Below, in pieces: positions 32,291 through 43,471 of a stretch of DNA of 64,000 nt; the first letter of the stretch is position 1, and each line of letters starts with the position of its first letter. The DNA is taken from positions 72,890,635 to 72,954,634 of the forward strand of contig OY726569.1 in the NCBI GenBank assembly GCA_963383645.1. Direction: 5' to 3'. The notes under the pieces are model-generated. The model was not told where the DNA came from and did no database searches. It saw nothing but the letters and a program-made list of their open reading frames with translations. The stretch is from Muscardinus avellanarius (taxonomy: Eukaryota > Chordata > Mammalia > Rodentia > Gliridae). A program made the translations under genes and the position numbers.

Positions 32291-32918
32291 GTCTCAAATG
32301 GACTCCCCAAATGCTGTGAAATAGCCCTACACCTTCCCCAAAGTTTTCCCAAATAAGGCCATCAGGTTTGCTAAAGAATCTCATCCACATTCTACCAGCC
32401 CAGTGATTCCTTCCTCTTTTTGTTACTGTCCAGTTAAATCTAGAATTACAAGAAAATATTTCCAAAGGTATGTTCTATTCCTCTGTGGTGTGGATTTATA
32501 CATCACCTCCTCCATCATCAGGGACCAAGAAGGGTGTAAATACCTGGATAAAAGCCAACTTCTTTGGATTTCCTCACCTCCATTAAAATAGGTCAAGGGG
32601 AGCCTGGACAGTAATCCCTCTGACCGCACACTCTCAGCCTAATCACAGCTCTTTGCTTCAAACAGTCTAATCTCATGATGCCTTTGATCATTGTTTAGAT
32701 TAGTCAGAGCGAGAAGCCTGGCTTATAGGAAACCCTTTGCCTCCCAAACTCCAGTTCCTCTATTCTGTGTCCTGGGTCCTGGGTCCCCTGGAATTCAGAA
32801 ACCATCTTCAGCAATATTTTCTTTGTTCCCAATCCCTTTTTGGAACATTCCTTTTATCTTCTAACTCTATCAGAAATCTGGCTCTTTCTTGAGCATGCTG
32901 CATCTCCTTGCTACCCTT
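32291..32918. other. unique DNA, no gene recognised
   Basis: Opposite-strand ORFs of 62-72 codons overlap each other and show no motif. Confidence 0.4.
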
Positions 32919-33123
32919 TTTTGGGGGGTGCCTAGAGATTGAATCCAAGAGCATTGAATCCAAGAACATGGTATCCCTGGTACTATTTTCTATTTTTTAT
33001 TTTGAAACAGGGTCTCCCAACGTTGCTGAGGGCCTTGCTAAGTTTCTGAGACTGACCTTGAACCTGCCATCATCCTGCCTCAGCCTCCCAAGTCCTGGGA
33101 TTATAGGTGCGAGCCACCACACC
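32919..33123 (-). mobile_element. B1-dID dimeric SINE with local duplication
   Basis: The antisense ID half contains a small tandem duplication ('attgaatccaagagc' then 'attgaatccaagaac'), followed by the linker and a B1 half ending 'gccaccacaccc'. Confidence 0.85.
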
Positions 33124-33383
33124 CTCTCGGATGATGAAAGCACTGCCTTCCATAGACTCCTGCCATTGGGTCGGCAGGTGGGCTAGGTGACTGCCTTGTT
33201 CCTCACCCCTGTTTTTCAGACCATTCTTCACTGCCCTGAAGACCTCCAAGCTTTGAAGCTCATGTAATTAGCTATGTGTAGATCTCAAGGAGTTTAATCC
33301 TATAATATGTAAAGGCATATTGTTTATGGTCTATTATATTAAAATGGAGTTTGTGGCTCTTTTATAAAGAATGTGGGTAATGT

Positions 33384-33389
33384 TCTCTG

Positions 33390-33443
<54 letters not shown>
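33384..33443. repeat. (CT)n microsatellite
   Basis: About 60 nt of CT repeat directly precede an antisense SINE in the tail position. Confidence 0.96.
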
Positions 33444-33445
<2 letters not shown>

Positions 33446-33632
33446 GTGGTGGTACTGGGGATTGAACCCAGGGTCTTCCTACCTCTGAGCTATACCCCCA
33501 GCCCTAGTTTATTTTTATTTTGAAACAGGGTCTTGTTAAGTTGTGGAGAGCCTCACAAAGTTTCTGAGGCTGGCCTCAAACTTGTGATCTTCCGGTCTCA
33601 GCCTCCCAAGTAATGAGATTACAAGCACATGA
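33444..33632 (-). mobile_element. B1-dID dimeric SINE
   Basis: 'ggtggtactggggattgaac', 'cctctgagctatacccccag' and the B1 half up to 'gagattacaagcacatg' are present. The CT tract replaces the T-tail. Confidence 0.9.
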
Positions 33633-34026
33633 CTGTTATCATAAGGGTACGGTAGAACTTAAGGGCTGCTGTAGTTAGTTAACACCGTATGATGGGGGTT
33701 ATGGTAAGGGGGGGTGGGTTCCACTTCTTTCAGGCTGCTCAAAGTCAAGGACTGCTATGTTAGTGGGTAGAGACATAGTCCCGGCCCTACAATGCTATTC
33801 ACTTTTGTTTCATGGTGGAGCTCTGACTCTAGACCAGACTGAGTTTCATATGTTGTGAAAGAATGAGACAAGAAGAATATGGGACGAGAGTTGGGCATTC
33901 ATAAAAGAGAATCTTTTTTTTTTTTCTAAAACAGAGAAAGTCATGAAGTCTGGAATATAGTATCAACTTGATTTTGAAAGGACAACTTCAATAATTTAGC
34001 AAGACCCTCTTATTTGAAGTTAGTCT
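33633..34026. other. unique DNA, nothing recognised
   Basis: No repeat or gene signal is seen apart from G-rich and T-rich short runs. Confidence 0.4.
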
Positions 34027-34115
34027 CAGCCAGACATGGTGGCACATGCTTGTAATCCCAGTACATGTGAGGCTGAGACAGGAGGATCACAGCTTTTAGA
34101 CCAGCCTCAGAATTT

Positions 34116-34155
<40 letters not shown>

Positions 34156-34445
34156 TTTTTATTTTTATTTTTGCAGTACCGGGGAGGGATGGAACCTAGG
34201 GGCGCTGTACCTCCAGCCTTAGTTTTTAGTCTTTTTATTTTTGAAACAGGGTCTCACTGAGTTGCGAAGGGCCTAGCCAAGTAGCTGAGGCCATCTGCGA
34301 ACCATGATTCTCCTGACCAGCCTCAGAAATTTAGTTAGGCCCTCTGCAACTTAGTGAGACCCTGTTTCAAAATTAAAAAGAAAATAAGGATAGGGATGTA
34401 GCTCAGGGATAGAATGCCCTTTGGTTCCATCCCTCCATCCCAGTA

Positions 34446-34447
<2 letters not shown>
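34027..34447 (+). mobile_element. B1-dID SINE split by an opposite-strand SINE
   Basis: The sense element starts 'agccagacatggtggcacat' and is interrupted at 34113-34314. It resumes at the duplicated gaccagcctcagaa and continues through the linker and ID half ('gggatgtagctcagggatag'). Its tail is a (CA)n tract. Confidence 0.93.
34113..34314 (-). mobile_element. nested B1-dID SINE, opposite strand, 5'-truncated
   Basis: The antisense copy has a (TTTA)n tail (34115-34155), 'ggagggatggaacctagggg' and a B1 half stopping at 'accatgattctcct', so the B1 5' end is missing. A perfect 14-bp duplication gaccagcctcagaa (34099-34112, 34315-34328) flanks it. Confidence 0.94.

Positions 34448-34494
<47 letters not shown>
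34448..34494. repeat. (CA)n microsatellite
   Basis: About 23 CA units lie at the 3' tail position of the SINE at 34027-34447. Confidence 0.97.
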
Positions 34495-34495
<1 letters not shown>

Positions 34496-34496
<1 letters not shown>

Positions 34497-35444
34497 CTCA
34501 AGTAAGAGGACCTTGTTGTATTTCTCTAATAATTCTCAGTCCTTACCAGAGGTCAGAACTGCTCCTTATCTGTAAGTAACAGGTTGTTAGATTATAAACC
34601 TAATGGGGATATAACTTTAATGTTTCACAGTTAAATCACCTTCACACTATTTACAAGACATGTCATACAACACCAAAAACAAGAAATTAGAGTACGTGGA
34701 AACTATGCTACTAAAATTAAGCAGCACAAGGAAAATTAATGTAAACCTATAAGTCACAGCCTGGCTTCTGTTTCAGCAGCTGACCGAGGGGCAATGGAGC
34801 CAAAACCAATTTTAAGACCTGTGCTGTTGTGACTCATAAAGGTTATTTGATGTTGCTCTCACCCTACCCCACCCCCACCTCCATCCACCTCCAGCTAGCT
34901 CTAGGGGTTAGGAAAAAGATTGTAATGCTGCCTGCTTCCTTTCTGGTCTTAACTTGGGTTCTGGCTTCAGCAAGGTAAGATGTTTACTCTTTGTTAAGTA
35001 TCACTGGCAGTACATTTCAGAACAGTTTATGTGGCTGCCAGTGATTTTTGTGATATCTGAGGATGGGAAATCCATGCTACTCAGAAGCCATGCTAGCCTC
35101 TGGTGACATAATTTTGCTGTTCCCTGAAATGACTGCTATCGATGTGGCATGAACATGGTTTTATCTCTGCTTCATCAAGTGACAGAAATCATCACTTCAA
35201 ATATAATTATGACATCACTGCACTGGTCTTGCAGAGATCGAAATTGCCTTGACTGTAGCAGGAAATTCACCTATCGGTGTTGAAAAAGTAGGCAACTAGC
35301 ATAGTTTACAGCATAACCCACAAGCTGGAATTTGTGGAATTCTCAGTGGGGAGATAGGATGTGTCAGATGGTGGGGTGTATATATAATATCAAGGCACAT
35401 CATTGTAACCTGGCACTTTTGGAAGTGGGAGCTTGTGTCAAAAT
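34496..35444. other. unique DNA, possible splice-like signals only
   Basis: No coding segment is supported. 'cttctgtttcag' at 34765-34776 and 'cagcaaggtaagat' around 34969 resemble acceptor and donor sites, but all three frames between them have stops. Confidence 0.35.
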
Positions 35445-35455
35445 AGTGATGGGGA

Positions 35456-35683
35456 GGCCAGGCGTGGTGGCACATGCTTGTAATCCCGGCATTTGGGCGG
35501 TGGAGACCGGAGGATCATGATTAATGCACAGCTTCAGCTACTTAGCAATGCCCTTTGCAACTCAGTGAGACCCTGTTTCAAAAATAAAAAGACAACAAAT
35601 AGGGCTGGGGTGTGGCTCAAAGGTCCAGTGCCCCTGGGTTCCATCCCCGGCATCGCAAAAAAAAAAAAAAAAGAAAAAAAAAA
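35456..35683 (+). mobile_element. B1-dID dimeric SINE with target-site duplication
   Basis: The sense dimer runs from 'ggccaggcgtggtggcacat' to 'ccatccccggcatcgc' with an A-rich tail. agtgatgggg flanks both sides. Confidence 0.93.
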
Positions 35684-35754
35684 AGTGATGGGGGAGAAGT
35701 GGTTAAAGTGGTAAGCCTGGTGACAGGATGGTAGGAACTTTTCTACAGCCTGAA

Positions 35755-35865
35755 ACCAAGAGAGACCCTGTTTTCAAATAAAAATAAAACAGGGCTGGGG
35801 TATAGCTCAGATGTAGAATGTCCCTGAGTTCAAACCCTAGCACCACCAAAATAAGTAAATAAATG
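35755..35865 (+). mobile_element. B1-dID SINE, 3' half only
   Basis: 'agagaccctgttttcaaata' starts at the end of the B1 half. 'gggctggggtatagctcaga' and 'gttcaaaccctagcaccacc' form the ID half. The element is 5'-truncated. Confidence 0.85.
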
Positions 35866-35869
35866 AAGT

Positions 35870-36608
35870 TACGGAATTTCTAAATTAAAACTCCCAGCAT
35901 AGGAGTGTTTTTGACTTAGAACCTAAATCTTGTACGTCAAAGCCTCTCGGTTCATTTGGAACAGGAGAATTTTAACAGTTTTCTTCTCCAATGAAGAAGC
36001 CTTCTGAAGGAAACCAGTAATAAATTAGAATTATTTTAATGAAATTTACATTAACATTAACCTGGTTGGACTTTATCGAATCCATAGCATGTCTATCCAA
36101 ATGGGAATATTTGGTTATTTAAATCTTAAAATACAGATATCTGTTAGAGTGGTACAATGACAGATGCGCAAATGGGGCTTGGAAAATATCCTTAAAAGTC
36201 CTCGAGCCTCTGCCCTTGTTTTGAAGACCTCTAGAAACAGGACCCTTTGTTAATTTCTCGCTGTAAGGGTGCTCTTTCTTGCGTCTGTCCTAAATTTCTT
36301 ACGTTAGGGTTTGCGCCTACTTCTTTTTGCTCTGTCTTCAGAGAAGATGGAGAGCAGCTGGTTACTATTCTCTGCTTTAAGAATCCTTATATACTTGAAG
36401 AAACTATTATTAAATCACCCCCTTCAACTTCGGATTTTCAGATAGAATGATTCCCGTCATGCTAGTATCCCATATAGCCATATAAATCTTACTTTCCAAG
36501 GCTAATCAGCCTTGGAAATCTCCTTGAAACCATCTGGATCCCATAACTTGGTTCTGGGACCAATTCATTAATAAAAAGAAACTTTTTCTTTTCTTTTTTT
36601 TTTTTTTT
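35870..36608. other. unique DNA, no gene recognised
   Basis: A 67-codon ORF (36247-36450, plus) has no recognisable feature. A T-run lies at 36596-36608. Confidence 0.4.
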
Positions 36609-36770
36609 TGGCATAGTGGCATATGCCTGTATTTCCAGCTACTCTGGAGGTTGAGGCAAGAGGACTGCAGATTTGAGGCTAGCCCTGGCAACTTAGAGAG
36701 GCCCTATCTCAAAAAGGGTTAGGGGGTGCTCAGTGATAGAGTACCCCTGTATTCAATCCCCAGTATTCCA
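36609..36770 (+). mobile_element. B1-dID dimeric SINE, old and shortened
   Basis: 'ggcatagtggcatatgcctg', 'ggaggttgaggcaagaggac', a very short linker and 'gtgctcagtgatagagtacc' give the sense order. A T-run precedes it and no A-tail remains. Confidence 0.8.
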
Positions 36771-36846
36771 AAAGAGAGATTACTTTGTGATTCCTACATA
36801 TCCTTATGAATCTCATTGTCTTGCTTTAACTTTTGAATTACATTTT

Positions 36847-37055
36847 TTTTTTCTTGTGGGTCTGGGGATGGAACCCAGGGGAATTCGACCTCTGAGCTAC
36901 ACCCCCTGCCCTTTTTTTGTATTCTTTATTTTGAAACCGGGTCTCACTGAGTTGCAGAGGACCTCACTAAGTAGCTGAGGCTGGCCGCGAACTGCGATCC
37001 TCTGGTCTCAGCCTCCTGAATGCTGGGATTACAAGCGTGCGCCACCACTCCCGGC
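36847..37055 (-). mobile_element. B1-dID dimeric SINE with target-site duplication
   Basis: The antisense dimer has 'ggatggaacccaggggaatt' and 'gaggctggccgcgaactgcg'. It is flanked by ttgaattacatttt / ttgaattacaattt. It sits exactly at the 3' terminus of the L1M remnant that follows. Confidence 0.94.
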
Positions 37056-37065
37056 TTGAATTACA

Positions 37066-37450
37066 ATTTTAATTGAGATATAATTTACATATCATAAAAT
37101 AAATCCATTTTAAAGTACATAATTCAGTGGGATTTTCTTAGTATATTCGTTAGGTTGTACAACTATCATCATTATCTAATTCCAGAACATTTTCATCACT
37201 CCAAAAGAGAAATCCAATAACCATCAGCAGTTATGCTCCATTTCCTCTCTCCGAATTCCTGGCAACCACTAATCTATTTTCTATTTTACAGATTTGCAAA
37301 TTCTGGACATTTCTTTTAAGTAGAGTCATATATTAACTATCACCTCTTATATCTGGCATCTTTCCTTTAGCATAATATTTTTAAGAATCATCCATATTAA
37401 AGCATGAATTAAACTTTTGTTTCTTTATTTTTTTATGGATACCCAACATT
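37066..37450 (-). mobile_element. L1M 3' end, antisense
   Basis: 'attgagatataatttacata', 'attatctaattccagaacat', 'ggcaaccactaatctatttt' and 'ttagcataatatttttaaga' follow the reverse complement of old mammalian L1M 3' sequence. It is decayed and non-coding. Confidence 0.8.
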
Positions 37451-37579
37451 TTATTTATTCTTGCTTGCTTGTTTAATTCAGAAGTATATTAATGTCAAAT
37501 AGTCTACTCCCTTCTTCCCTTAGGAATACTTTTGTCAATATTTAGTTTTTAAAAATCTTATTTAGCTTTTTAATTGTTT

Positions 37580-37668
37580 TCATTTTTTCTTTTCTATCCT
37601 TCCTTCCTCCCCTCCCTCCCTTTCTTTATTCTTTTCTTCCCTCCCTTCATTCCTTCCTTTCTTATTCC
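37580..37668. repeat. pyrimidine-rich (CCTT)n tract
   Basis: CT-rich sequence with CCTT/CCCT units lies next to the tail side of an ID fragment. Confidence 0.85.
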
Positions 37669-37670
37669 TG

Positions 37671-37722
37671 CAAGAGATCAGATCCAGGGCCTCTCAAATG
37701 TCAGGCAAACAGCCCCAGCCTT
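37671..37722 (-). mobile_element. ID element fragment, antisense
   Basis: 'agatccagggcctctcaaat' and 'gtcaggcaaacagccccagcc' match the antisense of an undeleted ID core. Only about 50 bp remain. Confidence 0.6.
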
Positions 37723-38154
37723 GTAATTGTCTATAATTTAATAAGATTCCTTTGAATCCCTAATTTCACTGCTCCACATGATATTTACAAAACAAGGAAG
37801 CGACCTGAAGCCAATATGCACAGGGCATTACTTACTTCACCTTTAAATAGATATGGTCATTATGTTGTGGGTATAACAAATCCCTTTTATATATCACAGG
37901 CTTCATTCCTCAGAAAGTTAGAGATTCACTAATTTGTCTTAACGAAGACTACTTCTCCAAACATGGTGACCAGTTTCCTAGAGTGGCCCAGTGTGTAGGC
38001 AGGTTGGATGGAGGTGTTTGGTGAAAGATGCCCAGTTATTATGAAGTCTCCCTCCTGTTACTGAGGGTGATCATCTGTGCCCTGTGCCTGAGAAGTAGAT
38101 GCAGGAAAACAACCTGAGAGAACTTGTATGACCATGGGCTTATTTCCATGAACA
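37723..38154. other. unique DNA, nothing recognised
   Basis: No repeat or gene signal is seen. A 68-codon antisense ORF (38039-38245) overlaps the following MIR. Confidence 0.4.
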
Positions 38155-38345
38155 CGAGACAGATCTGAGCTGGCATCCTGGCTGTGCCATTTGTCAGCCA
38201 GCAGCTGTATCCCAGTTGGGCCATCCAGGAATAGCAATCCAACATTATAGGGTTGTTGTGATGTTTAAGTAAAAATAACTTCCGAAAAGCACTTATAATG
38301 TCTGGACCATGGGATTGCGCTCAATCATTGATAGTTATTATATTC
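38155..38345 (+). mobile_element. MIR SINE
   Basis: 'tcctggctgtgccatttgtc', 'gggttgttgtgatgtttaag' and 'gcgctcaatcattgatagtt' follow MIR from its core to its 3' end. Confidence 0.75.
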
Positions 38346-38431
38346 ATGTAAAGTCTAGCTTTAAGAAAGAAAGAAATGTTGGCCTCAGAAACCCCTAACA
38401 TCCAGGATCTTAAGCTTTTTTGTTTTGCTTT

Positions 38432-38632
38432 ATTCATGGTACTGGGGATTAAACACAGGGCCTTGCACATACTAGGCAAACACTGAGGCTATATCCTCAG
38501 TTTTTTTTGTTTTTTTGGGTTTTTTTTGTTTTGAAATAGAATTTCCCTAAATTTGCCAAGGTGGCTCCCAACCTGGATTCCTCCTGTCTCAGCCTGGAGT
38601 AGGCTGGGATTACAGGTGTATACCCAGCTAAA
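38432..38632 (-). mobile_element. B1 plus full-length ID dimer (ancestral form)
   Basis: The antisense ID half has 'gggattaaacacagggcctt' and the retained core 'gcacatactaggcaaacact'. The linker and a diverged B1 half follow. It lacks the deletion that defines the dID half. Confidence 0.8.
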
Positions 38633-38989
38633 AAGATGAGTGTTCTAATGGTAGAAACAAAACTGACCATTGATAATTCTAAAAGTTAAACACTTAGGAA
38701 AATGTACTAGAAAGACATAGGAAGCATATAATATTTTCTTATGTCAACTTGGTGCATGTGGGGTAACTACAAAGAAAATACCATTGATAGCAAAAAAAGA
38801 ATTTTATGCCTTACTCAAATAACCACCAGAGTAGAAATCTCCTTCAGGCCAGGACTCCTTTTTCCATCATCTGTCTATTCCTGGAAGTAGCTCTCAGCAT
38901 GACTACAGAGAGTGGAGACCCAGCGGCATGTGTTAAGTGGTGATCAGTACGGCACTCCACCCGCCACCTCTGTTCTCCTTTACTGTCCG
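38633..38989. other. unique DNA, nothing recognised
   Basis: No clear repeat is seen. 38840-38870 faintly resembles an L2 3' end. Confidence 0.35.
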
Positions 38990-39390
38990 TCTCTCATCTA
39001 TGCCTACGGCTTCCACCCAGACCCCGACCACTCCCAGATCCTGCATCTAGCCCAGACTTCTTTCCTGAGCCCCAGACCCACATGTCCAAGTGTCTGTTGG
39101 GAATATCCCATTAAATATTGTGCGGTTCCCTCTAACGCAGGATGCTCGAGCTTGAACTGTTAGTCTCTCTTTCCAAAATGACAATCTTTCACATATCCCC
39201 TATCTTGCTTAATAGGAAAGTAATTATGCAATTGTCTAAGTCACAGTTTTGGAGCCTAGCAACTCTCCTTCTTCCCACCTCCTACATCCAATCAAGTATG
39301 TTTATATTCCTTTTTCTCCTTCTGGTTTAGGATTCCCTCCAAGACAGAGTTTCTATCTCATTACTTATTATCTCTGCCTATCCCTAGGCT
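38990..39390 (+). mobile_element. L2-type LINE fragment, diverged
   Basis: 'acatgtccaagtgtctgttg', 'cttcccacctcctacatcca' and 'ggattccctccaagacag' occur in an order resembling mid-to-3' L2 sequence. Frames are broken. Confidence 0.45.
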
Positions 39391-40500
39391 TGATTTAAGA
39401 TACATATGTTTTTCATTTCATTCATTCCTAATGAATAGGAATTTTTTTCTACAGCTTTTCATTTTCTATTGCAAGGACACACACTCACAAGCACATGTGT
39501 GTGCCCAAGAACACATATATAAAGTATGCATACAGCCCTCCACGTCCACCAACTCCTGTCCATTCCTTTAACCCCTTCAATTAATTGTTGAGATTGTTGT
39601 GTGGTACAAGTCTCTAGGCATCTGTTACTGTTACAAGGATATGGATTGAGAACTCTGCCACGATAACTCATAATTCTTTCTGGCTAGTTAAGCCACATAC
39701 CCCATCCTGCCAAACCATTCTCAGACATTCCTCAACCACTTTCCCTCAAATGTTTGAACTTTTAAACAATGTTCACAAGTGTTTAAATTTTCAAAAAAAA
39801 GAAGGAAAGAAAGAAAAGAAAACCCTGACCTAAGAAATTCTCCTGACTTTGATGAGAATGTAGTTTGGAATCCCCGTTGACCATTTTCCATTCTGTCACT
39901 GAGCTGTATTTGGAGAACAACAACAAATAACCGCTGAGCCTCCCATTGTTTCTCTGTGGTTTCTGTTTCATGCTCTGCTGCTTAGCCGGCAGGGAGGGAG
40001 GTTTAACTGACAAACCCAATTTCTGTAGCTGTGCTGATACCATCCATGATTCAAAGCCACAGTGAAAAATTACAAATCAACCCTAGCCACATTTGTTGTT
40101 GTTGTTGCTCTTCATTTTCTTACTAAGAAACACACACGCACAAGACAAAGAAGTCCCACCTTTTCCAAGGGGGGTATGGAATGAAGAAAAGAATTGTGAA
40201 CCTGTGGCGGGAAAACGTCCTTAAACAAACTATAAAGAGCAAATGACTTATTCTCCTGTATCCCAGACCTTTTAAACCACCTCCTTTTGTGCTGTGTCAT
40301 CCTGCACGGAATCCGTTGTGTTGATTAGTGTTTGTTTGTTCTCATCCTGAGATGGCACTGAAATGGTGTGACTCTGTTTCAGTTCTTGGATGACTCTCAA
40401 GAACAGCTTTTAGTTGGAAAAATTATTATAAAAATAGCATCTCTTTAAGATCCAGTTTCATTCTTTCCCAATCCCTTCCTTTGCCAGTGTCTCATTAGCA
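39391..40500. other. unique DNA, no gene recognised
   Basis: Short antisense ORFs (70-86 codons) have no motif. A small GTT run lies at 40096-40108. Confidence 0.4.
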
Positions 40501-40735
40501 GCATCTCAGATGCTGCTCTGCTCTCTCTCCCTGGCCCGGGTGCTTCTCCGCTTGGCAGATCTTCCTTCAGCCCGAGCATCAGTCAAAATTCTACTCATTC
40601 CTCAATGGCCAGTGTAAATATCACATCCTCTGAAAAGACTTGGGGTCCATATTATGCTCTATTCATATTTTATCCAGCTCTCTAAGCACCTGTGCATAGT
40701 AGGTGTTTAATAGATAGTTATGAAGTTAATGCTAA
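40501..40735 (+). mobile_element. L2 LINE 3' end
   Basis: 'tcctcaatggccagtgtaaa', 'tatcacatcctctgaaaaga' and 'gtgcatagtaggtgtttaat' match the L2 3' region in sense orientation. Confidence 0.7.
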
Positions 40736-40737
40736 TA

Positions 40738-40815
40738 TCGGGCTCTGGGGCTGATAGAGAACCTGCTTAATATCTTTAGCCCTGAGTTCAGTCCCCAGTA
40801 CTGAAACAACAACAA
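40738..40815 (+). mobile_element. free ID-type SINE
   Basis: The sequence reads 'gggctctggggctgatagag', 'aacctgcttaatatctttag' and 'gttcagtccccagtactg' plus a CAA-rich tail. It is an undeleted ID element with no B1 half. Confidence 0.75.
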
Positions 40816-41001
40816 AACAACCAGGCTCAGAAAACTGTTAATTTTATACTAGCATGATCTTATTTTTTAGTGTAAACAACAAGAGTCTTAAAGTTGCTCT
40901 CTTTGGAGCTCCTGTAGAACATATAGGAAACACGAGGAAACAACATGCTTGTTAAAGAAATTTAGACATAGTGTTTTGACATTTATAAAACATCTTTATA
41001 G

Positions 41002-41194
41002 CCAGGTGTGGTGGCACACACTTGTAATCCCAGTACTTGGGAAGCTGAGACAGGAGTATCACAGGTCCAAGGACAACCTTAGCAACTTAGACTCTCATCA
41101 ACCTAGCAAGACCCTATTTCAAAATTAAAATAAGACTGGGAGTGTAGCTTGGAGGTAGAATGTCCCTGGGCTCAATTGCTGGTACCTACAAAAT
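41002..41194 (+). mobile_element. B1-dID dimeric SINE, diverged
   Basis: The B1 half starts 'agccaggtgtggtggcacac'. The ID half reads 'gactgggagtgtagcttgga' and ends 'gctggtacctacaaaa'. Confidence 0.87.
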
Positions 41195-42053
41195 AAATTT
41201 ATAAAATCATTGTAAACTTAGAAAAAATTGTGCAAAGAATCAGAAAACACTGTCAGGGTAATAGATGATAAGTACATTGTACTTCAGCAACTCATTGCTT
41301 CTTAGATAATACTGAATTGTTCATATTAGGGAAACAATGCTTCATAAATCCAAACCTACTGATCTTTATATTTGATACACATTTTAGGATTCTTGCTCAG
41401 CTTATTTATTCTTGTTTTACCTGGATTCTTATTAGTTTCTTCTAATTGCTTGGAGAAGAAATAATTACAACATGTGGAGAATTGGGAGGCAGGCAGTTCA
41501 AATTTAAATTTGCTATGGAGAAGCTACAAACAATCTACTTTCTGAATAGAATAAGGATCTACAAACTAGAGCATGTTTAACACAAGCTATAGCCTAAACT
41601 ATAGCTTATACAACAAAATCACGCTCATGGGATGCTAATTTAGATAGCTCTTTTGCAGAAACCGTGACACAATCAGCTTGCCAGTCTGCACTCAGAACCA
41701 AAGCTGGAAATTGTGCCCAGTTGCAATTTGTAATTAATAGGGAGAGGTTGAGTCTAGAGGTGGCCGAGAGTTTAGCCACAAAGGTGATTAAAGGACTGAG
41801 AAAGAACAGTGATGGAATTTAAAGAAACGAATTAGTCATCATGGAAAGAAAGGAGGATAAAGGGCAATTTAATAGCAATCTTTATGTACATAGATGCTAA
41901 GTAAAACATAGTGACCAGGGTTTTCCATCTCACCTCAGGACAGAACAAGAAATTTACACTAAAGTATGAAGGATTTGGGACAGACATAAGAAAGTAACTA
42001 CTAGCAAGAAAAATTAGACTATTGAGAAATAGGGTAGAATTTCCATTTCTGAG

Positions 42054-42055
<2 letters not shown>
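41195..42055. other. AT-rich unique DNA, nothing recognised
   Basis: No repeat or gene signal is seen. A local inverted-repeat texture ('ctatagcctaaactatagct') lies near 41590. Confidence 0.4.

Positions 42056-42089
<34 letters not shown>
42056..42089. repeat. (TA)n microsatellite
   Basis: About 17 TA units, followed by an imperfect extension 'gcatacgtatatat'. Confidence 0.96.
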
Positions 42090-42092
<3 letters not shown>

Positions 42093-42211
42093 TACGTATA
42101 TATTCTCTTTGTTTTAAGATTAATCTTCCTCAAGGACAATGGTATATAGACTTGATGACATCCTGGAATTCTATCCATTATGTGGCATTATTATTATTTT
42201 TGAAAAGAAGT

Positions 42212-42285
42212 TTGCAGTCCTAGGGGTCAAGCTGAGGGTATTTCATGATTTATGCTGAGCTATACTCCAAGCCCTGCATTATTAT
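42212..42285 (-). mobile_element. ID-like fragment, antisense, old
   Basis: 'gtcctaggggtcaagctgag' and 'gctgagctatactccaagcc' resemble a decayed antisense ID half. Confidence 0.5.
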
Positions 42286-42414
42286 TTTTAAAATCTTCTT
42301 TATGGGTAGCAGAGAGAAAAAAAAAAAAGTCCATCAATCAAGGGAGGAGACAGTATGATATAGTTTTGTTTCAACAGAATTGCTCTACAGGTCCATTATT
42401 ATGCTATCAATATA

Positions 42415-42640
42415 AATGATAGTTATTGTGTTTTACAGGCCTTCTCTATGCCAGCACTGAGCTAAATGCTTTGCATATTTGATTTTTACAATGACGCTCT
42501 AACATAAGCGCTTTCAGCCCCATTTTATAGATGAAAAAATCAAGACCATATTCAACACTGCAGACTAGTAAATGGCAGAGTCCGAATTTAAATTTAGGCC
42601 CAGATGTCTTCATTCTAAAGACCATGATCTTTTCCAAGGT
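42415..42640 (-). mobile_element. MIR SINE, antisense
   Basis: 'ctgagctaaatgctttgcat', 'cccattttatagatgaaaaa' and 'ctagtaaatggcagagtccg' follow the full reverse complement of MIR. Confidence 0.82.
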
Positions 42641-42924
42641 AGCGCCCTCTCAACATTCTAGGCAAAACTAGACTGATCACCTCTAGCCTCAGGATTAGAG
42701 GTCAAAATGGTTTCTTGGCCTTGCTATAATATGACTGACTAGCTTGGTGAAAATATTTCCTATTATTGGTAAAACAATTCATATACTGCTTAATTGATAT
42801 TGAATCATTAGTGTTACTAAGATTGATCATATTTCATTATCTTGCCTCTACCACAGTGTGAAAATTACTGAGATACTGAGGGATATTGTTCTTCAAAATC
42901 ACATTCTTTGATTTTTTTTTTTAA

Positions 42925-43035
42925 TTTTTAGGAATGTAGTTCATTCATCCTTTTTTGCCCATACCTATAATAGTGCCTGGCATATCAGATATGCCTGACA
43001 AATTTGTGCTTAATGGGATAAATGGATGGGAATTT
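42925..43035 (+). mobile_element. L2 LINE 3' end
   Basis: 'aatagtgcctggcatatcag' and 'aatttgtgcttaatgggata' match the L2 3' terminus. Confidence 0.6.
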
Positions 43036-43099
43036 AGTACTGGCTTAAACCAGCTTTATTTTAAAGCACTTTAAATAATGAAATGAGCTGTGGGCACAA

Positions 43100-43212
43100 T
43101 TCAGATGATTTGTACTCTAGATTCAGCCTGACCACTGATCAGCTATGTGGCTTATTATCAGTACTTCTCCACTGGCACTCACAAGCAATTTAGCCTTTGA
43201 AAAGTGATGTGA
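43100..43212 (+). mobile_element. MIR SINE fragment, diverged
   Basis: 'agattcagcctgaccactga' and 'tcagctatgtggcttattat' resemble the MIR core. Confidence 0.5.
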
Positions 43213-43471
43213 TTTAATCCAAAATGATTGCTCAGGTTCCTTCTGGGTTTCATCCTTTGTAGTGTTCTATAGACTTGGGGTGGAATGTATGATTTTTTTC
43301 AGGTACTCCTCTGGAACCTTAGAAACTAGCAGTTTTGGGGAGCAAACCTTAAAATGGTTCAAAAAGTATGAACTTACATACAGGTTCTAAGACTGTACTT
43401 ATTTCTAAGCTCAGAAAGATGCTGCATGCAGAATTAGCTGATACCATATTTTGTTGACGGGCTAAGTTTTC

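Noticed and set aside
34765..34980. Acceptor- and donor-like motifs suggesting an exon
   Set aside because: All three frames between them contain stops. Without transcript evidence a non-coding exon cannot be supported.
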